A stretch of DNA of 39,357 nt. Origin: JBBDJG01 sp040880005 (GTDB lineage Bacteria > Actinomycetota > Thermoleophilia > Solirubrobacterales > JBBDJG01). A program made the position numbers and the translations under genes. Location: the NCBI GenBank assembly GCA_040880005.1, contig JBBDJG010000008.1, positions 1-39,357 of the forward strand. The letters are read 5' to 3'. Of the stretch, positions 25,642 through 33,971 are shown piece after piece (within the stretch, counting starts at the first letter, position 1; every line of letters starts with the position of its first letter). The notes below the pieces were generated by a model. The model saw only the letters and a program-made list of their open reading frames with translations. It did not search any database and was not told the DNA's origin.

Positions 25642-26400
25642 CTATCCGGCTCCCGGTGTTCCAGCCCCGGCGGCCGGCACCGTACCGCCGCCTGTCGCGG
25701 GTGCCTCTGCCACCGGCTCCGCCGGTGCGGCCGGCGCGGGCTGCGTGGTCACTGGGTCGGTCTCGACCGGCGCCCCCGTTTCGCTCGAAGCCGGATCGAC
25801 AACAACCGGTATGGCTGTCGCGTCCGGCAGGGCGGCCCCTTGCTTGATCATCCGGGCGGCAAACTTCCCGTCCGCTGCTTTCCGGGATCGCAAGAAGTGG
25901 ATGCTGCCCGGCGGTGGCATCACGAGCCCGAGCTTCTCGCCGGCGGCCTGGAGCCGCTCGGCCGAGCTGAGCCGCGTGGCGGTTGCGCCCAGCTCTGTGT
26001 TGGCGATGCGCAGCTTGCGCGCCTCTTCGGCGTTGCGACCGGCTTGGGCGTTGAGCTTCAGCAGCGAAACGTTGAGCGCCACCAGCCCGATCAAGAGCAC
26101 GCCGAGCAGGGCGATCCAGCCACGGCCACGCAGCAGACGATCGAGCAGGCTGGAGTCGTGCAGCGACTTGCCCGCGCGCAGCGCGTGGCTGCCAATCGTG
26201 CCAAGCACCGGAAGCGGCCGCAGGCCGACGGGGCGATCAGAGCCGCGGCCCGGTGCACGCGCCGGGCCCGAGACGCGACGCAACGCCCGCGGCGCGGTCG
26301 CGGTGCGACCGGCGGCCGCCCTCCGGCTCGAGCCGGCGGCGGCCACCTGACGCGTTCCACCAACAGCGGAGCTCCGCGCACGTGTCGTGGCGGGTGTCAC
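25642..26400 (-). CDS. FtsL-like divisome membrane protein
   Basis: 252 residues. A disordered, Arg/Ala-rich cytoplasmic stretch of about 90 residues, one transmembrane helix (about 94-114, GWIALLGVLLIGLVALNVSL), a short coiled coil (about 112-145) and a Pro/Ala/Glu-rich tail. This topology and the rsmH-ftsI position are those of FtsL/FtsB-type proteins, which link FtsQ to FtsW/FtsI. Sequence alone would not identify it. The GTG at 26400 shares GTGA with the rsmH stop, which decides the start; an upstream extension would lie inside rsmH. Confidence 0.78.
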   Translation of the reverse strand: MTPATTRARSSAVGGTRQVAAAGSSRRAAAGRTATAPRALRRVSGPARAPGRGSDRPVGLRPLPVLGTIGSHALRAGKSLHDSSLLDRLLRGRGWIALLGVLLIGLVALNVSLLKLNAQAGRNAEEARKLRIANTELGATATRLSSAERLQAAGEKLGLVMPPPGSIHFLRSRKAADGKFAARMIKQGAALPDATAIPVVVDPASSETGAPVETDPVTTQPAPAAPAEPVAEAPATGGGTVPAAGAGTPGAG

Positions 26401-27392
26401 CGATAGCTCCCCTGCTCGTCGCTCGAAGCTGTAAGTTTGCGCGCGGCGCGCAGACGGCCGGCCCGCGCACGCGGGTTGTTGGCGACCTCGCCTTCGGTCG
26501 GCCTGACGACCCGCCGCGTGATCAGCTCGGCTTCGGGCTCGTGCCCGCACACGCACACCGGCAGCTCGGGCGGGCAGACACAACCGCGTGCAAGACCGGC
26601 AAAGAAGCGCTTGACGCGACGATCCTCGAGCGAGTGGAACGAGATCGCCGCCATCCGCCCGCCCGTTGCGATCAGCGACCAGGCCTCGGGAAGAGCGCGC
26701 TCGAGCGACCCGATCTCGTCGTTGACCGCGATCCTGATCGCCTGGAATGTGCGACGCGCCGGATGTCCCGAGCCGAACTGCGCCGGGATCGGCACCGCCC
26801 GCTTGATCACCGCGACCAGCTCGGTCGTCGTCTCGATCGGGGCGCGCTCACGTGTGCGATCGATCTCACGCGCGATCCGGCGCGCGTAGCGCTCTTCACC
26901 GTATTCGCGCAGGATCGCGGCGAGCCGCTGCTCGGGCCACTCGTTGACGATCTTGGCCGCGTCGAGTGGCGTGCCGGGGTCCATGCGCATGTCGAGCGGA
27001 GCGTCGAACGCATATGAGAAGCCGCGCTCGCGCGTGTCGATCTGCAGCGACGAGATTCCCAGGTCCATATATAGGAGATCACATGAACGGCCGACGCTGA
27101 CACCCTGTTCGCGCAGAGCAGGCAGCACGTCGGCGTAGTCGCCGTGGACGAAGCGTGTCGCGCACGAGACCTCACGGGCAAACTCCGCGTGGCGCCGCTC
27201 GGCCTCCGGGTCACGATCGATGCAGATCAGCTCACCGGTCGAGCCAACGCGGTCGGCAACCAGCCGCGCGTGGCCGCCGGCGCCGAAGGTGCAATCGATC
27301 GCGAGCTGACCCGGCGCCGGATCGAGCGCGTCGATCAGCTCCCCTGCCAGAACGGGGACGTGAACGTGCGACATGTCAAGCAGGATGGTCAT
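26397..27392 (-). CDS. rsmH: 16S rRNA m4C1402 methyltransferase RsmH
   Basis: 331 residues. HVPVLAGELIDAL starts the conserved part, DCTFGAGGHARL is the SAM loop, DLLYMDLGISSLQID and the C-terminal FHSLEDRRVKRFF follow, all standard RsmH/MraW. A CPPELPVCVCGHEPE cysteine cluster near residue 275 occurs in the actinobacterial branch. Starts at 27392 (overlapping mraZ by 17 nt) or 27374 (MSHVHV) are both possible; TGGAAG upstream favours the first. Second gene of the dcw cluster. Confidence 0.95.
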   Translation of the reverse strand: MTILLDMSHVHVPVLAGELIDALDPAPGQLAIDCTFGAGGHARLVADRVGSTGELICIDRDPEAERRHAEFAREVSCATRFVHGDYADVLPALREQGVSVGRSCDLLYMDLGISSLQIDTRERGFSYAFDAPLDMRMDPGTPLDAAKIVNEWPEQRLAAILREYGEERYARRIAREIDRTRERAPIETTTELVAVIKRAVPIPAQFGSGHPARRTFQAIRIAVNDEIGSLERALPEAWSLIATGGRMAAISFHSLEDRRVKRFFAGLARGCVCPPELPVCVCGHEPEAELITRRVVRPTEGEVANNPRARAGRLRAARKLTASSDEQGSYR

Positions 27393-27822
27393 GGCTTCCA
27401 GACAGCCTCTGCGCGGCCTGCTCCGCGGTCGCGTCCAGCTCCTGCGAGTAGCTGCGCCAGCGCGCGGCGTCCCATGCCTCAATCGTGTCGAGATTGCCGA
27501 CCACGACCACTTCCTTGCCGAGGCCGGCGTACTCGAGCAGCTGCTTGGGAACCATGATGCGCCCGGCCGAGTCGAGCTGCAAGTCGAACGATGACGCGTG
27601 GAAGTAGCGCTTGAGCTTGCGCGCGTCGGGGCTGAACGGATCGCGCGAGCTGAGCGCGCGCTCCGTGAACTGCTCCCACCCCTGCGGGGTCCAGATCGCC
27701 ACACAGGGATCGAGCGCCTTTGCCAGAACGACTCCGTCGGAGAGCGCCGCCCGGAACTTGGCGGGGATCGTGAGCCGGTTCTTCGCATCCAGCGTGTACT
27801 CGTATTGGCCCCGAAACGCCAA
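27376..27822 (-). CDS. mraZ: Transcriptional regulator MraZ
   Basis: 148 residues, two AbrB-like SpoVT folds: FRGQYEYTLDAKNRLTIPAKFR near the start and LDSAGRIMVPKQLLEYAGL near 95, with the paired DxKxRxxxP/DxxGRxxxP pattern. MraZ binds TGGGN repeats upstream of its own operon and represses the dcw cluster. Start TTG at 27822 with GGGAG 7 nt upstream. Longer in-frame starts up to 27912 would read through the leader hairpin and give a non-family N-terminus. First gene of the cluster. Confidence 0.95.
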   Translation of the reverse strand: MAFRGQYEYTLDAKNRLTIPAKFRAALSDGVVLAKALDPCVAIWTPQGWEQFTERALSSRDPFSPDARKLKRYFHASSFDLQLDSAGRIMVPKQLLEYAGLGKEVVVVGNLDTIEAWDAARWRSYSQELDATAEQAAQRLSGSHDHPA

Positions 27823-27875
27823 GCAAGATCTCCCTCTCGTCCCAAGATTTGGAGTTCTGCAATTTCGACTCTCTC

Positions 27876-27921
27876 CGAACCGGAGATGGCGGAGTGGGAG
27901 GAGCCCCGCCATCTCGGTTCG
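27876..27921 (-). promoter_or_regulatory. Long hairpin in the mraZ leader
   Basis: CGAACC (27876-27881), one bulged G, and GAGATGGCGG (27883-27892) pair with CCGCCATCTC (27906-27915) and GGTTCG (27916-27921): 16 bp with a 13-nt loop. It lies between the predicted start of transcription (about 27930) and the mraZ start. No T-run follows, so attenuation, mRNA protection or protein binding are possible. Confidence 0.55.
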
Positions 27922-27933
27922 TTCCAGTCGAGC

Positions 27934-27965
27934 GCCACCCTACCCCACTTTTCCCCACAATGCAA
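27934..27965 (-). promoter_or_regulatory. Predicted mraZ/dcw promoter with MraZ boxes
   Basis: Minus strand: TTGCAT (27965-27960), 17-nt spacer, TAGGGT (27942-27937). TGGG units start at 27957 and 27947, with TGGC at 27937, exactly 10 bp apart. Known MraZ operators are TGGGN repeats separated by 5 nt, and AAAGTGG also occurs. The boxes fill the spacer and -10, as expected for autorepression. Confidence 0.7.
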
Positions 27966-28035
27966 CACCTTTATGGCCCGGATCGCCACTTTTCTTGCAG
28001 GGCGGCGTGAAATACCTGGAAAACAGGGCTTTTTT

Positions 28036-29203
28036 GTAAGCGTTCAGCCCTCAGACGAGCGATGGCGCCGGGCTTCCCCGGGCGCTGGCGCCGATCGCCT
28101 CGATCAGGAAGGTGAACAGCGAACGGCCCTGCAGCCGGCAGGTCTGCGAGACCGACAGCATCCGCTCGGCAAACCGGGCACCGGCGTCAGACTGGCTTCC
28201 CAGCGAGATCTTGCGGTAGATGACCGCACCGCGCAGACCGCGCTCGGCTCGGTTGTTGGTCGGCTCGACTCCCTCGATCTCGGCGAAGGTCCAAAGCGCC
28301 GGCCACAGCTTCAACAGGTTGCCGGCGAAGCGACGGGTGTAGCGGTCGGCCGCAATGTGAAAGGCCGCGTGGCGCTCGGTGATCGCGCCCCAAAGCGTGC
28401 GCTGCTCGCCTGCCTGGCGCCAGCCGGTCTCGTCGACACAGACCACGGCGGCGTCTTTGACCTGTTCGCGCAACTCGCCATAGGGCCCCACAAGCCCCGC
28501 GCTCGTGCGCTGGCAGATCGCGTCGATCGAGCCGACCGAGATCGCAGTGCCGAACAGCTCCTCGCACAGCTCTGCCACGTCGCGCCGGGAGATGCGATTG
28601 CGCACCGAGAGCATGGTGATCGCCGCCTGAAGCCTCGGCCCGAACACGCTGCCTGCGAGCGCACCCGGCAGCGGCGCTCGGGTGCGCTTGCCACAGCCTG
28701 CGCACAAAAGCGCGTGAGCGCGATGCTCACAGACCTCGATCGCGACCGGCGGCAGCTCGAAGACCTGATGGCGGTGGGGATCCGCTGCCGGCTCGCGCTT
28801 CGTGGGCTCGAAGCGTTGGCCGCAGCCCTCACAAAGCGCCGGCCAGTGATCGATGAAGCGGTCGACTCGCTCCCCTGAGACGAGCTTGCGTGTGGTGCCC
28901 TCGTGACCGGGCTGACCGCCGGGCCCTCGCTGGCTCGCAGGGCGCTCGCGCTGTGGGCGCTTTGCCGGTGGATCGGCCGAGGGCGGTCGCGAGGAGTTCC
29001 CGGAGTTTTCTCGCAGCTTCTCTTCGAGTCGCTCGACTCGCGCCTCCAAGCGCGCGACTTGGCGCTCGTAGCGCTCGCACAGCTCGATGATGAAATCTAC
29101 GCAGGCCTCACGCCCTGAGTCGTAGATCGCTTCAGCGGCGGCTCGATCCACACATAGGGCTTCGCCGGGCGGCTTTCGCTCCCTGCTGGGGCTGAACGCT
29201 TAC
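28036..29203 (-). mobile_element. IS66-family insertion sequence (single transposase, internally deleted)
   Basis: 1168 bp, bounded by perfect 15-bp terminal inverted repeats GTAAGCGTTCAGCCC (28036-28050) and its complement (29189-29203). The GTAAGCG start is typical of IS66. Flanks are GCTTTTTT (28028-28035) and GCTTTTTG (29204-29211), a 7/8 match to the 8-bp target duplication of this family. Only a tnpC-like transposase is present, as in the ISBst12 subgroup. The insertion is about 70 bp upstream of the predicted mraZ promoter. Confidence 0.88.
28051..29151 (-). CDS. IS66 transposase lacking the middle of its DDE domain
   Basis: 366 residues, about 110 shorter than usual for the single-ORF type. 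In order: a Leu-rich coiled coil (about 30-48), SGNSSRPPS, a zinc-binding region with CEGC (107-110) and CAGC (150-153), VDETGW with the first catalytic Asp240, and PTNNRAERGLRGAV with the Glu303. Between AADRY (268-272) and the RRFAGNLLKLWPALW block the segment with the second Asp (normally SDRxxAY) and the CWAHLxRDF stretch is missing in frame. It is therefore probably inactive, although the ends are intact. GTG start at 29151. The junction is near 28340. Confidence 0.85.
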   Translation of the reverse strand: MDRAAAEAIYDSGREACVDFIIELCERYERQVARLEARVERLEEKLRENSGNSSRPPSADPPAKRPQRERPASQRGPGGQPGHEGTTRKLVSGERVDRFIDHWPALCEGCGQRFEPTKREPAADPHRHQVFELPPVAIEVCEHRAHALLCAGCGKRTRAPLPGALAGSVFGPRLQAAITMLSVRNRISRRDVAELCEELFGTAISVGSIDAICQRTSAGLVGPYGELREQVKDAAVVCVDETGWRQAGEQRTLWGAITERHAAFHIAADRYTRRFAGNLLKLWPALWTFAEIEGVEPTNNRAERGLRGAVIYRKISLGSQSDAGARFAERMLSVSQTCRLQGRSLFTFLIEAIGASARGSPAPSLV

Positions 29204-29231
29204 GCTTTTTGGAAGGCGGAGCCGAGCCGGA

Positions 29232-29510
29232 TCAGCGCTTGAGATTCTCGATCTCGCGCTGAACCTGGTCCTCGGTGATCGTGTGGCGCCCGTAGACGTC
29301 GTAGGCGTTGAAGGCCAATCCCACCCCCCAGCCCAGCAACACGAATGCGGGCCAGAAGAAGCCCGCCCCGCTGATCGCCCAGATGCCGACCAGCATCGCG
29401 TTGATCAGCACGTAGCTGAGCAGGTGGGCCTTGAAATCACGCTTCTTCTTGAGGCGCTTGACCGCCTCATTGCGCAGTTCCTCGGGATTGGTGGCGATGC
29501 CGTCGTTCAT
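29232..29510 (-). CDS. 2TM-domain membrane protein
   Basis: 92 residues. A charged N-terminus (RNEAVKRLKKKRDFKAHLLSYV), two hydrophobic helices (about 31-48 and 51-68), then NAYDVYGRHTITEDQVQREI. This is the pattern of the small 2TM domain (PF13239-like), often found alone or joined to histidine kinases. Function unknown. The ATG at 29510 is preferred over 29516 because AAGGGA then sits 6 nt upstream. It lies between tadC and the IS66 element. Confidence 0.8.
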   Translation of the reverse strand: MNDGIATNPEELRNEAVKRLKKKRDFKAHLLSYVLINAMLVGIWAISGAGFFWPAFVLLGWGVGLAFNAYDVYGRHTITEDQVQREIENLKR

Positions 29511-29554
29511 GTCCATTCCCTTGATTCGCCCACCGGGGCCCGGCCCCTTCCCGT

Positions 29555-30436
29555 CTATCGAACTCCCAGCCCGGCCCCTGCCAGCTCGCTCACCAGAGCC
29601 GCCGCGACCACGAGCAGCACCGACGGCACGAGCACGACGGCTACCACCAGCTGGATCTTCGGGCCGGCCTTCGCCGCCCGCTCGCGCATGCGCTGATGGG
29701 ACATGTGGCGCGCGCTCTTTGCAAGCGTCTCGAGCGCGTTGCCAAGCGCAAGTCCGTGACGATGGGCGCTGCGCAAGGACTCGGCGAAGCCCGCGATGCG
29801 CTGATCCGGCAGCCGCGCGGCGAGCTCGTCGAGCGCTTCATCGGCCGGCGTGCCGAGGACCGTCGCGGCGACCGCGCGCCGGCACTCCCGCGCCAGCGGC
29901 CCGTCGAAGCGCGACGCTACCGACGCCAGGGCGCGATTCGGCGGCATTCCCGCTTGAACAGCAACCCTCAGCAGGTCGAGCATGTCGGGCAGCTCGCGAA
30001 CCGCACCTTCGATCCGAATGCTGGTCGCACGTGCGAGCCAGAAGTCGGGCACAAAGAACCCCGCCGCCGGAGCGCAGATCGCGACCATCGGACCGAGTCG
30101 GCCGGGCGCTGCGGATGCGAGGGGCAAGGCCATCGCACCGGTCATCACTGCGCTTGCGGCCTTGATCGAGATCCACTCGCGCACGCCGAGGTTCGCGGGC
30201 TCGCCGGCCGTAACGATGCGCGAGCGAAGATCGCCCGGCGGGGCGAGACGTTTCACCAATCGCATACGGGCAACCTGCCGTCCGATGGCCACCAACAAAG
30301 AGCGCCCGCCCGCGCTCGCACGTGGACGTCGCGCCTCGAGCCGCCGCGCGTGCGTGACGACGATCGCGGCGCCTTCGGCCAGCGCAAGCCCCGCAAGACC
30401 GCCGCACAGCGTCGCCGCGATGATCCCCACATTCAC
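29555..30436 (-). CDS. tadC: Tad machinery inner-membrane protein TadC
   Basis: 293 residues with the type II/IV secretion F-domain (about 150-280). RELPDMLDLLRVAVQAGMPPNRAL and FAESLRSAHRHGLALGNALETLA are the repeated helix-loop pattern. There is an N-terminal hydrophobic helix, two more in the middle (about 90-130), and one at the C-terminus. It pairs with TadB as the platform for a type IVc pilus. The GTG at 30436 overlaps the tadB stop as GTGA. Last gene of the operon. Confidence 0.9.
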   Translation of the reverse strand: MNVGIIAATLCGGLAGLALAEGAAIVVTHARRLEARRPRASAGGRSLLVAIGRQVARMRLVKRLAPPGDLRSRIVTAGEPANLGVREWISIKAASAVMTGAMALPLASAAPGRLGPMVAICAPAAGFFVPDFWLARATSIRIEGAVRELPDMLDLLRVAVQAGMPPNRALASVASRFDGPLARECRRAVAATVLGTPADEALDELAARLPDQRIAGFAESLRSAHRHGLALGNALETLAKSARHMSHQRMRERAAKAGPKIQLVVAVVLVPSVLLVVAAALVSELAGAGLGVR

Positions 30437-31317
30437 GTCGGTACCCGCGCGAAGCGCCAGACCATGACGGCCCCGAGGATCTGGAATGCGAGCGCCACAC
30501 CAAGCAGCGACAGGCCGATCGTCGAGGCCATTAGCTGTCCGACCAAACCCGGCGAAGCCAGCTCACCGAGCGCGATCGCGGCAAAGGGCATCGCAATCAC
30601 GAGGTTGGCGGTGAACCGCGCCTGCGAGCTTGCGGCTCGGGCCTCGTCGCGCAGGCGATCCTGCTCGGCGATCGTATCGGCGATTCCGCGCAGCAACGTC
30701 GCGAGGTCTCCACCGGAGCGGCGCTGGATCAGCACCGCCGCAACGATCATGTCGATTCGGGTGGAACGAACCCGCTCGCGAAGGCCCTCGAGCGCGCTCT
30801 GCGTCCGCTCGCCAAGCGCGAGCTCGGCGGCGACATGGGACAGCTCGACCGCAACCGGTCCTTTCAGCTCGCCAGCGATGACGCCGAACGACGCACGCAC
30901 CGTATGACCCCCCGACAGTGCGCCGGCAAGCGCCAGCGCGGCGCCGGCGGCGCCTTGGTCCACCCGCCTGCGATAGCGCTCCGCGCGCCAGTCGAGCACG
31001 CGAGGCATCGCCGCCGCCATCACAGCAGCGCACACGATCGATCCGGCGACGCCGGTCACGAGCCATCCCAATACGGCGCCAGTCGCAGCGCCCAGTATCG
31101 CGAGACGCGAGCGTTCTCGCGAGCTCGCTCGTGTGCCAACACGCTCGGCCCTTCGAAGCGGCGCCACCACGGCATTGACCGCTGAGATCAGCGAATGCGT
31201 CAACGCGCTCGTGCGTTGAGCCAAAGCCTGGGCTGTGGAATCCGCCCACAGTCCCAGCGCAAGCCCCGCCAGCCCTCCCGCGAAGATCGCGGACAGGACC
31301 GCTGCGAAGTGACTCAT
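30433..31317 (-). CDS. tadB: Tad machinery inner-membrane protein TadB
   Basis: 294 residues. N-terminal helix (about 4-25), a second hydrophobic pair near 75-105, an F-domain (about 130-260) with ALAGALSGGHTVRASF and IQRRSGGDLATLLRGIADTIAEQ, and two C-terminal helices. The SGGDLA..L pattern is that of TadB. The ATG at 31317 shares ATGA with the tadA stop; a longer reading frame upstream lies inside tadA and is rejected. Confidence 0.9.
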   Translation of the reverse strand: MSHFAAVLSAIFAGGLAGLALGLWADSTAQALAQRTSALTHSLISAVNAVVAPLRRAERVGTRASSRERSRLAILGAATGAVLGWLVTGVAGSIVCAAVMAAAMPRVLDWRAERYRRRVDQGAAGAALALAGALSGGHTVRASFGVIAGELKGPVAVELSHVAAELALGERTQSALEGLRERVRSTRIDMIVAAVLIQRRSGGDLATLLRGIADTIAEQDRLRDEARAASSQARFTANLVIAMPFAAIALGELASPGLVGQLMASTIGLSLLGVALAFQILGAVMVWRFARVPT

Positions 31318-32513
31318 CGAGCCCAGCCGCAACCCGCAAGTCGCGAGCGCAGGACGTCGTCGAACGAGGCCACCCACGAGGACGCCTTTCCGTCGCAGCG
31401 GTACACCTGCCGCACTCCAACCTCGCCAGCGAAGCGCAGCACTTCTACCAGCTCGGTGACCCGGCGACCGCCGTCGCGATCGCGCACGAGATGAACGACC
31501 ACGTCGAGCGCGCTGGCGAGCTGCTCGCGCACGGCGCCATGTGGGAGGCCCAGCTCCGCCATCAGCGCCAGGGTTTCGATCCGGCGCAATGCGTCAGCCG
31601 CCGAGTTGGCATGCACGGTCGTCATCGATCCGTCGTGACCGGTGTTGAGCGCTTGGAGCATGTCGAGTGCCTCGGCGCCTCGTACCTCACCTACGATGAT
31701 CCTGTCCGGGCGCATGCGAAGTGCATTGCGCACGAGTTGTCTGATTGTGATTTCACCACTGCCCTCCAGGTTTGGTGGTCGACTCTCGAGTCGCAACACG
31801 TGGAACTGGGCAAGTCGCAGCTCGGCGGCATCCTCGATCGTGATCACACGCTCGTGCTCGCCCACGAACGACGACAGCACGTTCAGCAGCGTCGTCTTCC
31901 CGCATCCGGTACCGCCGCTGACGACGACGTTCAATCGCGCGCGTACGCACGCTTCGAGTAGCTCCCGCAAGTCCTCGGTGATCGTTTCGCAGGCGACCAG
32001 GTCGGCGGCGGTGAATCCTCGCCGGCGAAAACGCCGAATCGTGAGCAGCGGGCCGTTGAGGCTCAGGGGCGGTATGACGCAATTGACCCTCGACCCATCC
32101 GGCAGCCGCGCGTCGGCAAGCGGGCTGGCCTCGTCCACGCGGCGCCCGATCGGACTCAGAATGCGCTCGATCACGTGCATCAGCTCCTCCTCCGACTCGA
32201 ACGCGACTTGAGCCGGCTCGATGCGACCATGGCGCTCGACCATCACGCTGTTTGGGCCGTTGATCATGATCTCGTCGATCTCGGCGGCGTCCATCAGCGG
32301 CTCGAGACGGCCAAGCCCGACCGTGCCGGCGATCACGCTGTCGACGAGACGCGTCCTTTCCGTGGCGTTGAGTGGAGCGGCTTGCTCGTCAACAAGCTCG
32401 ATGACGCGTTCGCGCAACGACGCCGCGTCGGTCGGAGGTCGCGCATCGTTCTCACGAGCCGAGTCGAGTAGTCGATCCCGCAAGCTGCGGGCCAGCTCGC
32501 CCAGTTCGGTCAC
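31314..32513 (-). CDS. tadA: Tad/CpaF-type secretion ATPase
   Basis: 399 residues. The Walker A is GGTGCGKTT at 200-208. The Asp box ITIEDAAELRL, Walker B-like RIIVGEVRGAEAL, and His box MTTVHANSA follow. The N-terminal domain has LEPLMDAAEIDEIMINGP, typical of CpaF. It hydrolyses ATP at the cytoplasmic face to drive pilus assembly or export. The GTG at 32513 overlaps the cpaB stop (GTGA). Confidence 0.95.
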   Translation of the reverse strand: MTELGELARSLRDRLLDSARENDARPPTDAASLRERVIELVDEQAAPLNATERTRLVDSVIAGTVGLGRLEPLMDAAEIDEIMINGPNSVMVERHGRIEPAQVAFESEEELMHVIERILSPIGRRVDEASPLADARLPDGSRVNCVIPPLSLNGPLLTIRRFRRRGFTAADLVACETITEDLRELLEACVRARLNVVVSGGTGCGKTTLLNVLSSFVGEHERVITIEDAAELRLAQFHVLRLESRPPNLEGSGEITIRQLVRNALRMRPDRIIVGEVRGAEALDMLQALNTGHDGSMTTVHANSAADALRRIETLALMAELGLPHGAVREQLASALDVVVHLVRDRDGGRRVTELVEVLRFAGEVGVRQVYRCDGKASSWVASFDDVLRSRLAGCGWAR

Positions 32514-33247
32514 GGTCGTAGGTCGGAGCTCGTGACCGCGAGCGGGGAAAGCAGCCGCCGGTCGCCGTCTGAACGCGGTACGAGGCGCACCTCGCGAGCG
32601 AAGTTCTGCGCGGCTGTCAGCACGATCGCCTGGCGCAGCGAGACCCGTAACGTCGCGACGGCATCCGATGCCTGGTCGGTGCCGGACGTGGACGTCCGAT
32701 CGCCGGGCGGAGCGGCCTGCGCAAGTCGCACCCGTTGAAGCGCAAGGTAGGTGCGGGGCGCCCCGCCCCGGTCACTCGTGACGAGCACGTCCACGAGCGA
32801 CCCGGGTGGCGTCTGCTCGAGCACGAACGCGCCACCGGCCACCGCGACCTGCACCAGCCGACCCTTGTCGGTCGCGCCAAGCCGTGTTTCAGCCGAGCCA
32901 GCCGAAGGAGCGGCCAACACACTCGAAGTCACGTAGTCCCCGACCGCGAGCGGCGCAAGCGCCCGATAGCCCAAGGCTTGAGAGACGGTTCGCAACGCTC
33001 CGCGCGGAACGAACCGCGCGGGAATTCGGCGCTGCACGACCCGATTGGCATCGGAGGGTCCAAGCAGCTTTCCTCGCGGAATCTCGCGAGCAGCGACGAG
33101 CACGGGGATCAGCGGTCCGACCTGCGACCTGACGCGCGACTCGTGGTCCTGAACAATCGACGCAGCGACGCCTCCACAGAGAAGCGAAGCGCCTCCTAAC
33201 AGCAAGAAGCGGAAGCGCCGCGGTCGCTTGTCCGCGTCACGCTGCAC
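32510..33247 (-). CDS. cpaB: CpaB/RcpC-like SAF-domain protein
   Basis: 245 residues. One N-terminal transmembrane helix (about 14-31), then an SAF domain with VLVAAREIPRGKLL and LAPLAVGDYVTSSVL, and a RcpC/CpaB-like C-terminal domain. In Tad systems this protein sits outside the inner membrane and is thought to help the secretin or pilus assembly. The GTG at 33247 overlaps the kinase gene by 11 nt. Similarity is low, and position before tadA carries much of the call. Confidence 0.82.
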   Translation of the reverse strand: MQRDADKRPRRFRFLLLGGASLLCGGVAASIVQDHESRVRSQVGPLIPVLVAAREIPRGKLLGPSDANRVVQRRIPARFVPRGALRTVSQALGYRALAPLAVGDYVTSSVLAAPSAGSAETRLGATDKGRLVQVAVAGGAFVLEQTPPGSLVDVLVTSDRGGAPRTYLALQRVRLAQAAPPGDRTSTSGTDQASDAVATLRVSLRQAIVLTAAQNFAREVRLVPRSDGDRRLLSPLAVTSSDLRP

Positions 33248-33971
33248 TGGGTGCTGTCCTGTCAGCGACGCTCGACCGAACCGGCAACGTCACCATCACT
33301 CCACCGTGACCAGCGTGCAGCCGCCCGCCGCACCGATCGATCGCGCGCCTGGCGATCGTCAGCCCGTGACCGTGGGGCGCCAGTCGGGAGGCACGCCGAC
33401 GAACCGAGCCAGCCGACGGACCCGGGCCACCATCGTCGATCTCAATGCGCACGACGCCCGAACGCAGCACGGCTCGTACCAGCACATCTCCACGGCCATG
33501 CGTGATCGCGTTCGACACGAGGTTGTCGAGCGCCTGGCACAAGCCACGAGCGCTACCTTGCACACACGTCCCTCCTGCCCGCCAGTCAAGCTCGAGGCGA
33601 ACGTCTGACAGTGCCGCCAACCGCATCCACGCTTGAATGCGCCTTTGCACGAGTGCGCCCAGCTCGACCGGTTCCGCCGGCACGTGCATCACGGAACCAC
33701 GTAAGCGATCGAGGTCCTCGACGGCCCAGGTCGCGCGCTCGAGCTGCAAGCGAATGTCGCGCGCCCAAGACCGCGGGTCGGCCAGTTCGCGCCCGGGACG
33801 CGACATCGATGCAAGACACAGATCCGCGGCGCCAAGCGCGCCGCGCAATTCATGGGCGACGTGAGCGACCGTGCGCATCGTCGAAGCCCTGCGGCTCGCA
33901 GCCACCGCGAGCACGCATGCCATCGCAAGGCAACCAAGAGCGGCTGCGCCCCAAGCGAGGCCGAGTTCCAT
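33237..33971 (-). CDS. Short membrane histidine kinase
   Basis: 244 residues. A single transmembrane helix (about 4-25) and no visible sensor domain. The phosphoacceptor His40 is in AHVAHELRGALGAADL, the ATP-binding N-box is DNLVSNAITHG, then DDGGPGPS and GHGLTIARRAIDRCGG. It would phosphorylate the regulator encoded just upstream. The ATG at 33971 shares one base with the regulator stop (TGATG). With no input domain, the signal may come through the membrane helix or a partner. Confidence 0.88.
   Translation of the reverse strand: MELGLAWGAAALGCLAMACVLAVAASRRASTMRTVAHVAHELRGALGAADLCLASMSRPGRELADPRSWARDIRLQLERATWAVEDLDRLRGSVMHVPAEPVELGALVQRRIQAWMRLAALSDVRLELDWRAGGTCVQGSARGLCQALDNLVSNAITHGRGDVLVRAVLRSGVVRIEIDDGGPGPSAGSVRRRASRLAPHGHGLTIARRAIDRCGGRLHAGHGGVMVTLPVRSSVADRTAPSAA

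Noticed and set aside
27823..27912. Longer MraZ starting at an ATG at 27912
   Set aside because: It would translate the leader hairpin and add 30 residues absent from the family; TTG at 27822 has a good ribosome site.
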